A stretch of DNA of 64,000 bases from assembly GCA_017592775.1 (NCBI GenBank), contig JAGFNJ010000008.1, forward strand, positions 48,464-112,463, written 5' to 3'. The stretch comes from Candidatus Accumulibacter conexus (GTDB taxonomy: Bacteria; Pseudomonadota; Gammaproteobacteria; Burkholderiales; Rhodocyclaceae). Below, one piece after another: positions 48,154 to 57,899 of this stretch (position 1 is its first letter; the number at the start of each line of letters is the position of its first letter). The notes beneath the pieces are model-generated. The model did not search any database, was not told the origin of the DNA, and worked only from the letters and a program-made list of their open reading frames with translations. A program made the position numbers and the translations under genes.

Positions 48154-48271
48154 TCGGGGCGGCGGCCAGGTCCGGCCGCCGTTTCCGGGATCTGCGCGCG
48201 CGCGGCGGAGCCGAGCCTGCGGCCGTGTTCCGCCACTTCGCCAGCGGGCCGACCGCTGCCCGGGCACAGCC

Positions 48272-48892
48272 GTGCTGACACCCCTCTACTGGCAGCAGGC
48301 GTCCGCCGAGCTGGCGCTGGCCGATCCCGTTCTCGCCAGCCTCATCGAGCGCTTCGCCGGCGTGGCGCTGGTTTCGCGCGGTGATCCCTTCGTCACCCTG
48401 CTGCGCTCGATCGTTGGCCAGCAGATTTCCGTCAAGGCGGCCGACAGCGTCTGGGCGCGGTTGCAGGCGGCCGTGCCGGAACTCACGCCCGACGGCGTTC
48501 TCGGCAGCACGGGCGATGGCTTGCGCGGCTGCGGCCTGTCGGCGCGCAAGGCCGAGTATGTGATCGACCTTGCCCGGCACTTCGCCAGCGGGCAGATCGA
48601 CGCCGAGCAATGGTCGCGGATGGACGACGGCGAACTGGTGGCCGAACTGACGAGAGTCCGCGGCATCGGCGTGTGGACCGCCGAGATGTTCCTGATCTTC
48701 AACCAGTTGCGGCCGGATGTCCTGCCGCTCGACGACCTCGGACTGCAGCGCGCGGTGGCGATCCACTACCATGCCGGCGAGCGGCCGCCGCGGCGGGTGC
48801 TCGTCGAGCACGGGGAGCGCTGGCGCCCGTGGCGCTCGGTCGCCACCTGGTATCTCTGGCGCAGCCTCGACCCGCTGCCGGTCGAGTACTGA
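48272..48892 (+). CDS. DNA-3-methyladenine glycosylase II (AlkA/HhH-GPD family)
   Basis: 206 residues from a GTG start. The HhH-GPD fold is seen: FVTLLRSIVGQQISVKAADSVWARL, the helix-hairpin-helix LTRVRGIGVWTAEMFLIF and the catalytic aspartate in LPLDDLGLQRAV (about D155). The end WRPWRSVATWYLWRSLD is family-typical. It excises alkylated bases such as 3-methyladenine in base excision repair. It is short, like bacterial stand-alone AlkA homologues without the N-terminal domain of E. coli AlkA. The convergent ppc gene ends 75 bp downstream. Confidence 0.88.
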   Translation: MLTPLYWQQASAELALADPVLASLIERFAGVALVSRGDPFVTLLRSIVGQQISVKAADSVWARLQAAVPELTPDGVLGSTGDGLRGCGLSARKAEYVIDLARHFASGQIDAEQWSRMDDGELVAELTRVRGIGVWTAEMFLIFNQLRPDVLPLDDLGLQRAVAIHYHAGERPPRRVLVEHGERWRPWRSVATWYLWRSLDPLPVEY

Positions 48893-48967
48893 GGCGCCGC
48901 CAGCAGCCGGTTGGTGGCAGCGGCGGCGGCAGCTTCCCTGGTTGCCGGCGGCCGCGCAGGCCGCGCT

Positions 48968-51724
48968 TCAGCCACTGTTGCGCAGGCCGGCGGCGATGCC
49001 GTTGATCGTCAGGTGAATCGCCCGCTTGACGTGTTCGTCCTCGTTGCCGGCGCGCAGGCGCTTGATCAACTCGATCTGCAGGTGGTTCAGCGGGTCGAGG
49101 TAGGGGAAGCGGTGGCGGATCGAGCGGGCGAGCAGCGGATTGTCGGCGAGCAGTCGGCTCTGGCCGCTGATCGCCAGCAGCCCGTCTACGGTGGCGTGCC
49201 ATTCGGCCTGCAGGCGGGGGAAGATGGCTGCGCGCAGGGCCGGGTCGCTGACCAGCTCGGCGTAGCGTGCGGCGATCGCGAGGTCACTCTTGGCCAGCAC
49301 CATGTCCATGTTCGACAGCAGGGTGCGGAAGAAGGGCCACTCGCGATACATCTCCCGCAGCACCTGCAGGCCATCGGGATGCGCCGCGAGGAAGTCGCGC
49401 AGCGCACTGCCGAAGCCGTACCAGCCGGGCAGCATCAGGCGGCACTGCGCCCAACTGAAGACCCACGGGATCGCCCGCAGGTCCTCGATGGCGGTCGATT
49501 TCCGGCGCGAGGCCGGCCGGCTGCCGAGGTTCAGATGCGCGATCTCGGCGATCACCGTCGATTCCCAGAAGTAGCGTTCGAAGCCTGCAGTCTCGTAGAC
49601 CAGCGAGCGATAGGCGCGGTGCGCCGACTGCGACAGCGCTTCCATCGTCTCGAGGTAGTGCGCGCGCGGCGCGGCGTCGGGCGGGGCGAGCAGGGTGGCT
49701 TCGAGAACGGCGGCGGCAACGATCTCCAGATTGCGCCGGCCGAGTTCGGGATTCGAGTACTTGCTGGCGATCACCTCACCCTGTTCGGTGACCCGCAGCC
49801 GGCCCTGCACGGCGCCGCCAGGCTGGGCGAGGATGGCTTGGTAGCTTGGGCCGCCGCCGCGGCCGACCGAGCCACCGCGGCCGTGGAACAGGCGCAGCTT
49901 GACGCCGTGCCGCGCGAACACCTCGACGAGGGCGATCTCCGCCTTGTACAGTTCCCAGCCCGAGGTCAGGAAGCCGCCATCCTTGTTGCTGTCGGAGTAG
50001 CCGAGCATGATCTCGTGCAGGTCGCCGCGGCTGCGCAGCAACTGGCGGTAGGTGGGGAGCGACAGCAGTTCGTCCATGATCCGCGGGCAGTTGCGCAGAT
50101 CCGGAATGGTCTCGAACAAGGGAACGATGTTCACCGCCAGGGTCTGCGCCGACGGCAGCAGCAGCCCGCATTCCTTCAGCAGCAGGGCCACTTCGAGCAG
50201 GTCGGAGACGCCGTCGGTCTTGGCGATGATGCAGTTCTCGATCGCTGCCGCACCGTAGGCGCGCTGCGCGGCAGCGGCGGTACGGAAGATCTCGAGTTCA
50301 GCGCGCGTCTCCTCGCCGTACGCCAGGTGGGCCGAGGCGAGCGGCCGCGCCGAGCCGATTTCCGCCAGCAGCAGAGCGACACGCCCGGCTTCGTCACGCT
50401 GGCGGTAGGCGGTGCCCGGCAGCGCCGTTTCCAGCAGTTCGCCGACGACGCGCTCATGTACCTCCGAGTTCTGCCGCAGATCGAGCGACGCCAGGTGGAA
50501 GCCGAAGACGCGCGCCGCCCGCCGCAGCTCGCGCAGGCGGCCGCGTGCCAGCAGCGCCGAACCGTTGGCGACCAGCGAGCGGTGGAGAATGTCGAGTTCG
50601 CCGACATATTCGTCGGCGTCGGCGTAGGGCGCCGCCTCGCCAACCGCGTGCCGCTCCGGTTCGACGCCGTCGAGTCGGCGCGCAGTCGCCGCCAGGCGCG
50701 CATAGACGCCGGTCAGCGCGCGTCGGTACGGTTCGTCGGCGCGTGCGACGGAAGAGTCGGGTGAGCGCGCGGCCAGTGCCTGCAGCGCTTCGGAGACGCT
50801 GATCAGGCCGTCGGCGAGCGACAGCTCGGCGCCGAGGGCGTGAACTTCGTCGAGATGGAAGCGCAGCGCGCGCACCGACTGCAGACGCAGCGCCTCGCGC
50901 GTCACCTCTGCCGTGACGAAGGGGTTGCCGTCCCGGTCGCCGCCGATCCAGCTTCCCAGGCGCATGAATGCCGGCAGTTCGGCGTTGCGCAGGCCGGCGT
51001 GCGTCGTCGCCAGATGATCCTCGAGCCAGCCGTAGAGGCGCGGCAACTGGCGCAGGAAGGTGTAGTCGTAGTACGAGAGTCCGTTGATCACTTCGTCGAG
51101 CACCAGCAACCGCGTGTTGCGCAGCATGCGCGTCTGCCACAGGCCGAGAACCGCGCGCCGCAGTCCCTCGTCCATTGCGTCCCGTTCCTCGGGGGTCGGC
51201 TGGTCGCGGTCTCGCCGCTGCAGCAGCTCGGCAATCTCGCGCTGGGCGTTGAGCGTACTCTTGCGCTGCACCTCGGTTGGGTGTGCGGTGAGCACCGGCA
51301 CGATCGATGCCTCGTCGAAGAAACTGCGCAGCCGCGTCGCATCGATTCCCGCCGTTTCGGCACGTTGCAGCGCGTGCGCCAGGCTGCCCTCGTGCGCTGG
51401 TGATCCGGCGATCAGGTGGGCGCGTGAGCGGCGGATGTGGTGCTGGTCCTCGGCAATGTTCGCCAGGTGCGAGAAGTAGCTGAACGCGCGCACGATCGTC
51501 TGTGTCTGCTGCCGCGAGAGGCTGTCGAGGATGGCCGTCAGCTCCAGCCGGGCGCTGCTGTCATCGTCGCGATGGAAGCGGATGGCGCTGACGCGGATGC
51601 GTTCGACCAGCTCGAAGTTCGCCTCGCCCTCCTGCGCGCGAAGTGTTTCGCCAAGGATGCGGCCGAGCAGCCGGATGTCGTCGCGCAGCGGCACGTCCTT
51701 GTCGATGATGAGGTCCTCGGGCAT
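48968..51724 (-). CDS. ppc: Phosphoenolpyruvate carboxylase
   Basis: 918 residues. Converts phosphoenolpyruvate and bicarbonate to oxaloacetate, feeding the TCA cycle. Seen: catalytic His148 in [34 protein letters not shown], the glycine-rich loop [13 protein letters not shown], and the C-terminal IAAGLRNSG typical of bacterial enzymes. The ATG at 51724 has CAGGAG 7 bases upstream; the frame extends 36 codons further but without a ribosome-binding site. A sigma-70-type promoter lies at 51869-51897. In polyphosphate-accumulating bacteria this enzyme is used in anaerobic carbon metabolism, which fits the suspected host. Confidence 0.95.
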   Translation of the reverse strand: MPEDLIIDKDVPLRDDIRLLGRILGETLRAQEGEANFELVERIRVSAIRFHRDDDSSARLELTAILDSLSRQQTQTIVRAFSYFSHLANIAEDQHHIRRSRAHLIAGSPAHEGSLAHALQRAETAGIDATRLRSFFDEASIVPVLTAHPTEVQRKSTLNAQREIAELLQRRDRDQPTPEERDAMDEGLRRAVLGLWQTRMLRNTRLLVLDEVINGLSYYDYTFLRQLPRLYGWLEDHLATTHAGLRNAELPAFMRLGSWIGGDRDGNPFVTAEVTREALRLQSVRALRFHLDEVHALGAELSLADGLISVSEALQALAARSPDSSVARADEPYRRALTGVYARLAATARRLDGVEPERHAVGEAAPYADADEYVGELDILHRSLVANGSALLARGRLRELRRAARVFGFHLASLDLRQNSEVHERVVGELLETALPGTAYRQRDEAGRVALLLAEIGSARPLASAHLAYGEETRAELEIFRTAAAAQRAYGAAAIENCIIAKTDGVSDLLEVALLLKECGLLLPSAQTLAVNIVPLFETIPDLRNCPRIMDELLSLPTYRQLLRSRGDLHEIMLGYSDSNKDGGFLTSGWELYKAEIALVEVFARHGVKLRLFHGRGGSVGRGGGPSYQAILAQPGGAVQGRLRVTEQGEVIASKYSNPELGRRNLEIVAAAVLEATLLAPPDAAPRAHYLETMEALSQSAHRAYRSLVYETAGFERYFWESTVIAEIAHLNLGSRPASRRKSTAIEDLRAIPWVFSWAQCRLMLPGWYGFGSALRDFLAAHPDGLQVLREMYREWPFFRTLLSNMDMVLAKSDLAIAARYAELVSDPALRAAIFPRLQAEWHATVDGLLAISGQSRLLADNPLLARSIRHRFPYLDPLNHLQIELIKRLRAGNEDEHVKRAIHLTINGIAAGLRNSG

Positions 51725-51868
51725 CCTGTTCTCCTGTGAGTGGTCAGCGTGCGACCGACGCATTTCCCAATGACCGATGCGGAGGATCCGGGCCCGGGAG
51801 ACGACGAAAAGCACATTCGTTCGCTGCGGCACCGTCGCCGAAGGCAGCCGGCGCCGACGCAGGGTGCG

Positions 51869-51897
51869 ACTTTACGGTAGCCGGCAGCGGTTGTGAA
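51869..51897 (-). promoter_or_regulatory. Predicted sigma-70 promoter for ppc
   Basis: On the reverse strand: TTCACA (-35, 51892-51897), 17-bp spacer, TAAAGT (-10, 51869-51874). This gives a leader of roughly 135 bases to the ppc ATG. Confidence 0.5.
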
Positions 51898-52108
51898 CGG
51901 TCGGCGCGGAGGGGGGCGCAGAGGCGGCGCCCGGCGGGCAGCCGGGATGAGGCGGTCGATCACCACGGGCTCATCGCTGCAAGGGCCTGCATCGGCGACC
52001 GCCCTCAACGGCGTGCGCGGCGCCAGCGGACAGCCGGCGAACCGATTGCTGCCGCCGCAGACGAGGTTGCTCCCCGGCGGGCCTGCTTCGTCGCCGCCGG
52101 ATCGCCGG

Positions 52109-52138
52109 TTGACCGGCGCGGATTGCCGCACCTATACT
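52109..52138 (+). promoter_or_regulatory. Predicted sigma-70 promoter for the hybrid kinase
   Basis: TTGACC (52109-52114), 18-bp spacer, TATACT (52133-52138), with the start expected near 52145. This rules out the frame start at 51893 and supports a start at GTG 52229 or the in-frame GTGs just before it. Confidence 0.6.
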
Positions 52139-52228
52139 CGATCGCATGCCGCTCCCCCTGCACCCTCCAGGCGCTCGAGCCGTTGCCCCGCAACGGTGGC
52201 AGCGCCAGTGGCTGGCGCTGACTGCGGC

Positions 52229-54337
52229 GTGAGCAGCCGGCGCGTCGTCGACTGGTTCGTGCCGCCGCGTGCCGACGCCCGCGTCGCGGCACGGGCGCGG
52301 ATTGTCGCCCGCTCGCTGCTGACCATCTCGGCCGTGGTGTCGCTGCTGCTCGTCGCCTTCATCGTCGTGCGCAGCCGGCCGAGCACGCTCGAACTGACGC
52401 TCTTTGCGGTCGCGATCATGACGCCGGTCGGCGCTGCGGTCGCCATCCGCTTCGTGTCGCGGCCGACCGAAGTCCTCCTGCTCACCAACCTGCTTGGCAG
52501 CGCCTATGTCGCCGTCTGGGCCTTTGCCACCGGCGGCATCGTGTCGGCGGCGGTACCCTGGCTGATCGCGCTGCTGGCGACGCTGGGCACCTTCGGCCGC
52601 GCACGCGTGCTGCTGGCTGCATTCGCCATCGACATCGTGCTGCTCGTTGCGCTGTACTGGGCGACGATGCGCGGGCTGCTGCCGCCGAACCTGGTCCCCG
52701 CCGAGGAAGCCGCCCTGCTCGCCTTCATCGGCCAGCTCTCGTCGCTGGTCGTCGTCGCCATGGCAGCGCGGATCGTCCTGCGCGCGCGGGCGGCCGCCAG
52801 CGCCAGCATCCGGCGTGGTGAGCAGCGCCTGCAACGGATCGTCAATGGCATGCCGGCGGCGATTGCCCACGTCGATTACCGCGAGAGCATGCCGCGCTAT
52901 TCCTTCGTGAACCGTCGCTACGGGGAACGCTTCGGGCGCACGGCCGAGGCCGTCGGCGGCATGGGCGTGCCGGAACTGCTTGGCGACGAGGCCTATCGCC
53001 GGATCGAGCATCATCTGCAGCGGGTACGGCGGGGAGAGGCAGCCGAATACGACTTGGCACTGCCGATGCCCGACGGAAGCACCCGCTATGACCGCACCTA
53101 CCTGTTGCCCGACCGGGCAGAGGACGGCTCGGTACAGGGTGCCTACATCTTCGCCATCGACGATAGTGAGCGCAAGCGGATCGAGCAGCAACTCATCGCC
53201 GCCAAGGAGGCTGCCGAGTCGGCAAGCCGGGCCAAGTCAGCTTTCCTGGCCAACATGAGCCACGAGATCCGGACGCCGATGAACGGCGTCATCGGCATGG
53301 CCGACCTGCTGCTGCACGAGCCCCTGGCGGAACGGGCGCGGCACTACGCGCGGACGATCCAGCGCTCGGGGCGGGCGCTGCTCGGTGTGCTGGATGATGT
53401 TCTCGACCTCTCGAAGATCGAGGCGGGGCGGCTGGATCTGGAATCTGCTTGCTTCGATCTGCCGGCGATGTTGCGCGAGCTGCAGGACCTCTTCGGCGAG
53501 GCCGCGCGGCTCAAGAACGCGACTCTGCGGGTGACGGCGGCGGCGGATCTGCCGCGTTGGGTGACTGGCGACGTCGTCCGGCTGCGCCAGGTGCTGTTGA
53601 ACCTGGTGTCGAACGCGGTGAAGTTCACGACGCACGGGACGATCGACGTCGAGGCCTGTCGAGAGGCTGATGGCGCTCTGCGTTTTGCCGTCCGCGACAC
53701 CGGCATCGGCATCGCGGCGGACAAGCAGGCGCAGATCTTCGAGGCGTTCGCGCAGGCCGAGCAGGGAACGACCAGACGCTTTGGTGGTACCGGGCTCGGG
53801 CTGTCGATCGCGCGTGAGCTGGTATGCCTGATGGGCGGCGAGATCGGGGTGCAGAGTTCACCGGGCGAGGGCTCATGCTTCTGGTTCCGAGTCCGCCTGC
53901 CGGAGGCAACGGCGCCGGCGGCGGCAGGGCGACGTGCCGTCGCCGGGTCGTTCGCCGGTCGCCGCGTTCTCGTCGCCGAGGATGACCCGGTCAACGCCGA
54001 GGTGACGCGGGCAACGCTGCTGCACTACGGCATCGACGTCGTGCTGGTGCCCGACGGTGAGCAGGCAGTGGCCGAGCAGGCGCGCCAACCCTTCGACCTG
54101 ATCCTGATGGACTGCCAGATGCCGCGACTGGACGGCTTCGAGGCGACACGCCGGATTCGCGAGGCGGAGAAGCTGCGTGGCGCACAGCGGACGCCGGTGG
54201 TTGCGCTGACGGCGCACGCCATGGCGGGCTACCGCGACGAGTGCCTGCAGGCGGGAATGGACGACTACCTGGCGAAGCCGTTCGAGGCGGCGGCGCTGCG
54301 GCAGATGCTCGGGCGGTGGCTCAGCGACCAGCCGTGA
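52229..54337 (+). CDS. Hybrid sensor histidine kinase with receiver domain
   Basis: About 702 residues. Six or so N-terminal transmembrane helices ([64 protein letters not shown], etc.), a PAS domain about 195-315 ([12 protein letters not shown]...[10 protein letters not shown]), dimerisation domain with H345 in [16 protein letters not shown], HATPase domain ([30 protein letters not shown]) and a C-terminal receiver domain with D628 ([21 protein letters not shown]). The receiver suggests a phosphorelay to a separate Hpt protein, not in the window. The promoter at 52109-52138 decides for a start after 52145; GTG 52229 was chosen but GTG about 52208 is possible. Confidence 0.87.
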   Translation: MSSRRVVDWFVPPRADARVAARARIVARSLLTISAVVSLLLVAFIVVRSRPSTLELTLFAVAIMTPVGAAVAIRFVSRPTEVLLLTNLLGSAYVAVWAFATGGIVSAAVPWLIALLATLGTFGRARVLLAAFAIDIVLLVALYWATMRGLLPPNLVPAEEAALLAFIGQLSSLVVVAMAARIVLRARAAASASIRRGEQRLQRIVNGMPAAIAHVDYRESMPRYSFVNRRYGERFGRTAEAVGGMGVPELLGDEAYRRIEHHLQRVRRGEAAEYDLALPMPDGSTRYDRTYLLPDRAEDGSVQGAYIFAIDDSERKRIEQQLIAAKEAAESASRAKSAFLANMSHEIRTPMNGVIGMADLLLHEPLAERARHYARTIQRSGRALLGVLDDVLDLSKIEAGRLDLESACFDLPAMLRELQDLFGEAARLKNATLRVTAAADLPRWVTGDVVRLRQVLLNLVSNAVKFTTHGTIDVEACREADGALRFAVRDTGIGIAADKQAQIFEAFAQAEQGTTRRFGGTGLGLSIARELVCLMGGEIGVQSSPGEGSCFWFRVRLPEATAPAAAGRRAVAGSFAGRRVLVAEDDPVNAEVTRATLLHYGIDVVLVPDGEQAVAEQARQPFDLILMDCQMPRLDGFEATRRIREAEKLRGAQRTPVVALTAHAMAGYRDECLQAGMDDYLAKPFEAAALRQMLGRWLSDQP

Positions 54338-54401
54338 GCGACGGCAGGCCGCAGCCGCTCTCGGGCAGTCGAGCGTGCCCGTCGGGCGGTAGCGAGCATT
54401 T

Positions 54402-54427
54402 TCCGAGTAATCTTGTCGGATTTTTTT
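54402..54427 (+). terminator. Possible terminator after the hybrid kinase
   Basis: TCCGA-N9-TCGGA followed directly by seven T. The stem is short, 5 bp, but the T-run is exceptional for this GC-rich DNA. Confidence 0.45.
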
Positions 54428-54483
54428 ACAGTCGCGCTTTCCCCGCCGCCTGGAAGCGCGTGCAAACAATGCCTTGCAACCAA

Positions 54484-54499
54484 TGGTGCAGATCTTGCT
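54484..54499 (+). promoter_or_regulatory. Sigma-54 (-24/-12) promoter before the CHRD PEP-CTERM gene
   Basis: TGGTGCAGATCTTGCT has the TGG of -24 and a perfect TTGCT of -12, with the right GG-to-GC spacing (54485-54486 and 54497-54498); mismatches are in positions 4, 5 and 7. The expected start is near 54510, about 125 bases before the ATG. PEP-CTERM genes in betaproteobacteria are known to be controlled by sigma-54 and the PrsK/PrsR pair. Confidence 0.55.
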
Positions 54500-54634
54500 T
54501 CAGTCTGCACGGGGGCGGGCTCCCCAACGCGCGCGAAAGTGCCGCTTGGTCGATCGCGCGTCCGCCCGACCCCTGCACGTGGCGGCCGCCGGGCACGCCA
54601 TGCGGACAACCAGCCTGACAGAGGAGACTACCCG

Positions 54635-55225
54635 ATGCGCACACGTTCATGGCAATCCTGTTTTCTGGCGGCAACCCTGAGCCTGACTTCCAGCCTGGCC
54701 TCGGCCACCATCTACACCTACGCCGCGGATCTCGGTCCCGAAGCCCAGGGCGCTACGGGGTCCGGTATCGTCAAGCTGAAATTCGATGATGCGACCAACG
54801 ATCTGTCGATCTACGCCGGTTTCGCCGGTCTTTCAGGTGTCACCACGGTCGCGCACATCCACTGCTGTACGGCAGCGGCCGGCAGCGGGACGATCGGCGT
54901 GGCAGTGACGCCGGTCACGCTGCCCGGCTTTCCTGTCGGCGTATCGGCGGGATCGTATCCGGCGCTCATCGACCTCGATCTGGCCAGCAGCTTCACCTCC
55001 GGGTTCATCAACAACTTCGGTGGCGGGACCGTTGCCGGCGCGCGCACTGCGCTGTTTGCCGGCCTCGATGCCGGCACGGCATACTTCAACATCCACACCA
55101 GCACGTTCCCCGGTGGCGAGATCCGCGCTTTCCCCGAGCGGGTTCCCGAGCCCGCTTCGCTGCTCCTCGGCGCCATCGGCATCGGCGCGCTGGTGCTGAC
55201 CCGGCGCGGACGGCGCCGCCTCTGA
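54635..55225 (+). CDS. CHRD domain PEP-CTERM protein
   Basis: 196 residues. GAGGAGA lies 7 bases before the ATG. Signal peptide (MRTRSWQSCFLAATLSLTSSLASA), then a CHRD-type beta domain (GSGIVKLKFDDATNDLSIYAGFAGLSGVTTVAHIHCCTAAAGSGTI ... AGTAYFNIHTSTFPGGEIRAF). The CHRD hallmarks are the HIH and the NIHTxxFPGGEIRG-like ending. The tail VPEPASLLLGAIGIGALVLTRRGRRRL is a canonical PEP-CTERM signal, so it should be exported, processed by exosortase and placed at the surface or in the matrix. It is a stand-alone unit between two terminator-like hairpins. Confidence 0.9.
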   Translation: MRTRSWQSCFLAATLSLTSSLASATIYTYAADLGPEAQGATGSGIVKLKFDDATNDLSIYAGFAGLSGVTTVAHIHCCTAAAGSGTIGVAVTPVTLPGFPVGVSAGSYPALIDLDLASSFTSGFINNFGGGTVAGARTALFAGLDAGTAYFNIHTSTFPGGEIRAFPERVPEPASLLLGAIGIGALVLTRRGRRRL

Positions 55226-55237
55226 GAGCACGGCTTT

Positions 55238-55266
55238 GGCTGCGGCGCCGGTCGGGCACCGCAGCC
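55238..55266. terminator. Bidirectional stem-loop between convergent genes
   Basis: GGCTGCGG-N13-CCGCAGCC, perfect 8-bp arms, filling most of the 48-bp space between the convergent CHRD and OmpA-like genes. No T-run. Confidence 0.5.
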
Positions 55267-55273
55267 GGGGGCC

Positions 55274-56518
55274 TCAGCAGTCGATCACCCGGAACTCGAC
55301 GCGACGGTCGAGGGCGTCGCCGGCATCGTCACTGCCGGTGCCGACGAGGTTCTCACGTGACCCGACGCCGCTGGCAACGGTGCGTTTGACGAGCAGTGGC
55401 TCGGCACTGTCGAGGCGATCCTTGATCGCCTGCGCCCGCAGTACCGACAGCCTCTGGTTGATCGGCTCGGGGCCGCTGCGGCTGGTGTGGCCGACGATTT
55501 CGAGGCAGGCCCTGTTCTGTGCGCTGCGCCGTGCGATCTGGTTGAGCCACAGGGGGTACGGGGCGCTGATCTGCGCATCGGGGATGAACTGGGTCGACCC
55601 CGGACGAAAGAGGAACTTGAGGGCGACCTGGCGATTGGCGAGGCCGTAGTCCACCAGCCGGGCAAAGGCCTGCGTCGCCTCGTCGCGTCGTTTCAGCTTC
55701 CAGGCTGCCAGGTAGGCGCCGTTGTGGGCGCGCAGTTGATCACCGCCAGCGGTGTTGAGCGCGCGCCGGTAAAGCTCGAGCGATTCCTGGTAGCGGCGGC
55801 CGTTGTAGGCGTTGCCGGCGTCGCTGATCAGGGCCGCCGCCATGATTCGTGCGCCATAGACCGGATTGATCGGGTCACCCGCCTTGCTGCCCTGACAGGT
55901 CCTGATGTAGCCGTCGATCGCCGCGTCCCGGGTCCAGGCCGGGCTGTCGGCGTCGAAGGGCAGTGGCGTCGTCTTCACCCCGTCGGGGCGGGCGCGGGCG
56001 ACGCCCTTGGCAATGACCTTGCCGGTTTTCAGGTCGGCGAGCGCGAGGCAGATGCGGAAGGCATCGCGCTCGCCGGTCGGCTGGCCGGCGCTGTTGTTGA
56101 TCGGGGTGAAGGTGCCGACAAGCACCAGCGGCTGGCCGGCGAGGTTGCTGGTGCTGAAGCTCTGCACCTCGAGTTGCGGGTAGTCACGGCGCACGAGGTC
56201 GACGATCTGCTGTTCCATCGACCGGGTGGCGACCGACTGGCTGCCGGTGACGCCGTCCACCAGCGGGTCGATCAGCAGGGCCTGCCGCTGGCCACCGGCC
56301 GGTGGCAGTTGCGCCCTGCCCAACAACTCATGGGCAGCCTTGAGGACGGCGTCGTCGAAGGCGATCGGCGAAGGCGCGGCAGGCGGCGGCACCGCCGCTT
56401 GCGCGACGTCGCGTTGCGGCGGCGCCTGGCAGCCGATCAGCGCCAGGGCGGCGACCGCGAGCAGCGGCCAGCGGCCGAGCCAGCACGGCTGGCCTGTGAT
56501 CCGGCGGTGTGGGTTCAT
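55274..56518 (-). CDS. OmpA-like lipoprotein paired with the TIR protein
   Basis: 414 residues. Signal sequence ending in lipobox ALIGC, then a proline/alanine linker, a domain of about 150 residues (AFDDAVLKAAHELLGRA...LLIDPLVDGVTGSQSVATRSMEQQIVDLV...LVLVGTFTPINN) resembling FlgO/CsgG-like lipoprotein domains, a short TPR-like helical part (RRYQESLELYRRALNTAGGDQLRAHNGAYLAAWKLKRRDEATQAFARLVDYG) and a C-terminal OmpA-like peptidoglycan-binding domain (LEIVGHTSRSGPEPINQRLSVLRAQAIKDRL, DRRVEFRVIDC). It should sit in the outer membrane, attached to peptidoglycan. The ATG at 56518 overlaps the TIR stop as ATGA and has GAGGGAG upstream; GTG 56527 is the alternative. Confidence 0.8.
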   Translation of the reverse strand: MNPHRRITGQPCWLGRWPLLAVAALALIGCQAPPQRDVAQAAVPPPAAPSPIAFDDAVLKAAHELLGRAQLPPAGGQRQALLIDPLVDGVTGSQSVATRSMEQQIVDLVRRDYPQLEVQSFSTSNLAGQPLVLVGTFTPINNSAGQPTGERDAFRICLALADLKTGKVIAKGVARARPDGVKTTPLPFDADSPAWTRDAAIDGYIRTCQGSKAGDPINPVYGARIMAAALISDAGNAYNGRRYQESLELYRRALNTAGGDQLRAHNGAYLAAWKLKRRDEATQAFARLVDYGLANRQVALKFLFRPGSTQFIPDAQISAPYPLWLNQIARRSAQNRACLEIVGHTSRSGPEPINQRLSVLRAQAIKDRLDSAEPLLVKRTVASGVGSRENLVGTGSDDAGDALDRRVEFRVIDC

Positions 56519-57606
56519 GTTCTGCACTCCCTCTGAAAGTAGGTCCGTTCCTCGGCACTCAAGGGGTCGCCAAGGCTCTGGCGCTCGAGGAGGTCGCGGC
56601 AGCGGGCAGGGCGGGCGGCACGCGCGCCGGGCTCGACAGCCAGCCGGGCGGGTCTGCTGGCGCTGCCGGCGCCACTGGCGAGGGCCGGAGCAGCAGTCGG
56701 CGCCGTCGGCGCCGGGTCGTTGACCGGTCTTCCCTTGTTGCTTGCCGCAGCCGTCGTACCCCGGCTCGACTCCGTCCTGGCTGCGGTTTCGCTGTCGCGG
56801 CCCGACGCGGTGCTGGCCGTGGCGGCTGCGGCCGGCGTGCCAGTGGCACTGGTGGGACTGGCCGGGCTGGCCGGACTGAGGGGACTGGCCGCGCCCGCGC
56901 CGGTGATTGTCGGCGGCTGCTGCGGTGGCGGCGCGTTGTCCGTTCTGGTTCCACCGGCGCTGGACTGCGATCCAGTTGCTGCTGCCGTCGCCGGTGCCGG
57001 CGCACCGGCCCGTGGCGAGGCGTCGGCGGCCGGCGCGGCGCCGTCGCTGCTGCGTGTCCCGGCTGCCGCCGGCGGCTCACGCTGTTCGTTCCAGACCCAG
57101 GTGCCGGCGGTCAGCAGGAGCAGCAGGCAGCCGCCGGCGACGGCCAGCGGACGCGCGCGATTGCTGCTGCGCCAGCCGCTGCGCACGGCCGGCGCGACCG
57201 GTTTGCCGCCGCTCCGGGGTGCGAGGAGGGCCTCGATGCCCGCTACCAGATGACGGAAGCCGGCCGCTTCGGTGGAACCGTCCCAGTCGACCAGATCGGC
57301 CGCCTGGATGCCGCGAAAGCCCAGCGGCGGCAGGACCGGCTCGAGGAGTGCCGGTACCAGCTTGCCGCGCATGCGTGCCTCCTCGGCTTCCTCGCTGACC
57401 CAGGTGCTGGCGAGCGAGTTCGCCGACCAGAGAACCACCATGCAACCCATGTCGTTCAAGGCCGACTCGATCACCTGTCGCCAGGTCATTCCGGCCGGGA
57501 TCTTGCGGTCCCACCAGACGCTGAAACCGAGCGCCTCGAACTGGCTGGCCACTTTGCCGGCCGTCGCCCGGTCTTCGGTTGCATAGCTGAGAAAAATGTC
57601 TGCCAC
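56515..57606 (-). CDS. TIR-domain membrane protein
   Basis: 363 residues, GTG start with GGGGGAAG upstream. Residues 1-130 are a TIR domain: MADIFLSYATEDRATAGKVASQFEALGFSVWWDR, then CMVVLWSANSLASTWVSEEAEEA. The W69-x3-E73 arrangement is where NAD-cleaving TIR domains have their catalytic glutamate. A transmembrane helix follows (RPLAVAGGCLLLLLTAGTWVW, about 152-172), then about 160 residues of Ala/Pro/Ser/Thr-rich linker, and a compact end CRDLLERQSLGDPLSAEERTYFQREC. Topology puts TIR in the cytoplasm and the linker in the periplasm, reaching towards the OmpA-like lipoprotein encoded by the overlapping next gene. A defence or envelope-stress role is inferred, not shown. Confidence 0.8.
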   Translation of the reverse strand: MADIFLSYATEDRATAGKVASQFEALGFSVWWDRKIPAGMTWRQVIESALNDMGCMVVLWSANSLASTWVSEEAEEARMRGKLVPALLEPVLPPLGFRGIQAADLVDWDGSTEAAGFRHLVAGIEALLAPRSGGKPVAPAVRSGWRSSNRARPLAVAGGCLLLLLTAGTWVWNEQREPPAAAGTRSSDGAAPAADASPRAGAPAPATAAATGSQSSAGGTRTDNAPPPQQPPTITGAGAASPLSPASPASPTSATGTPAAAATASTASGRDSETAARTESSRGTTAAASNKGRPVNDPAPTAPTAAPALASGAGSASRPARLAVEPGARAARPARCRDLLERQSLGDPLSAEERTYFQRECRT

Positions 57607-57786
57607 TCGCCGCTTCCCCCGTCACTCTACTGAGACCATGTTACAGCAGCCGTCGTTCGACAGCATCGTCGGTCTCCGGGATTGGCCAGGGTTCCGCCCA
57701 GGTCAAAGGAGATGAACGAAACATGTGCGTCCGGACCAATAAGCGCTGGTTGCGTGCGTTGTTTCGGGAAATGGCGGTTCCGGCGT

Positions 57787-57823
57787 GCTAAAATGGCGTA
57801 TTCCCGACTGGTTCTGTCGGGAA
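57787..57823 (+). promoter_or_regulatory. Extended -10 promoter and inverted repeat before SulP copy 2
   Basis: TGC-TAAAAT (57786-57794) is an extended -10 element without a good -35. Just after the expected start lies a perfect inverted repeat, TTCCCGAC-N7-GTCGGGAA (57801-57823), which could be an operator or a 5' leader hairpin. Confidence 0.5.
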
Positions 57824-57890
57824 TGTGCGTGCTTCCCACCTTGGGGGGGCCTGCAGCAAGCTTGCCTGCAGCGCGCAACAAGTCCGAAAA

Positions 57891-57899
57891 GGGGGGGGG
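57891..57899 (+). repeat. G9 homopolymer in the ribosome-binding region of SulP copy 2
   Basis: Nine G, preceded by four A, end two bases before the ATG of the SulP gene. A G7 tract lies at 57843-57849. The G-run doubles as the only Shine-Dalgarno-like sequence, so length change by slippage could alter translation. Confidence 0.7.

Larger units (their letters stand above)
51725..52228. other. 504-bp divergent control region of ppc and the hybrid kinase
   Basis: Holds a promoter for each side (reverse 51869-51897, forward 52109-52138). An open frame runs through from 51893 into the kinase, but its product is arginine/alanine-rich low complexity and lies largely before the predicted transcription start, so it was not taken as coding. 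Confidence 0.6.

Noticed and set aside
51893-52228. N-terminal extension of the hybrid kinase of 112 codons
   Set aside because: Low-complexity sequence lying largely upstream of a good sigma-70 promoter; not part of the transcript.
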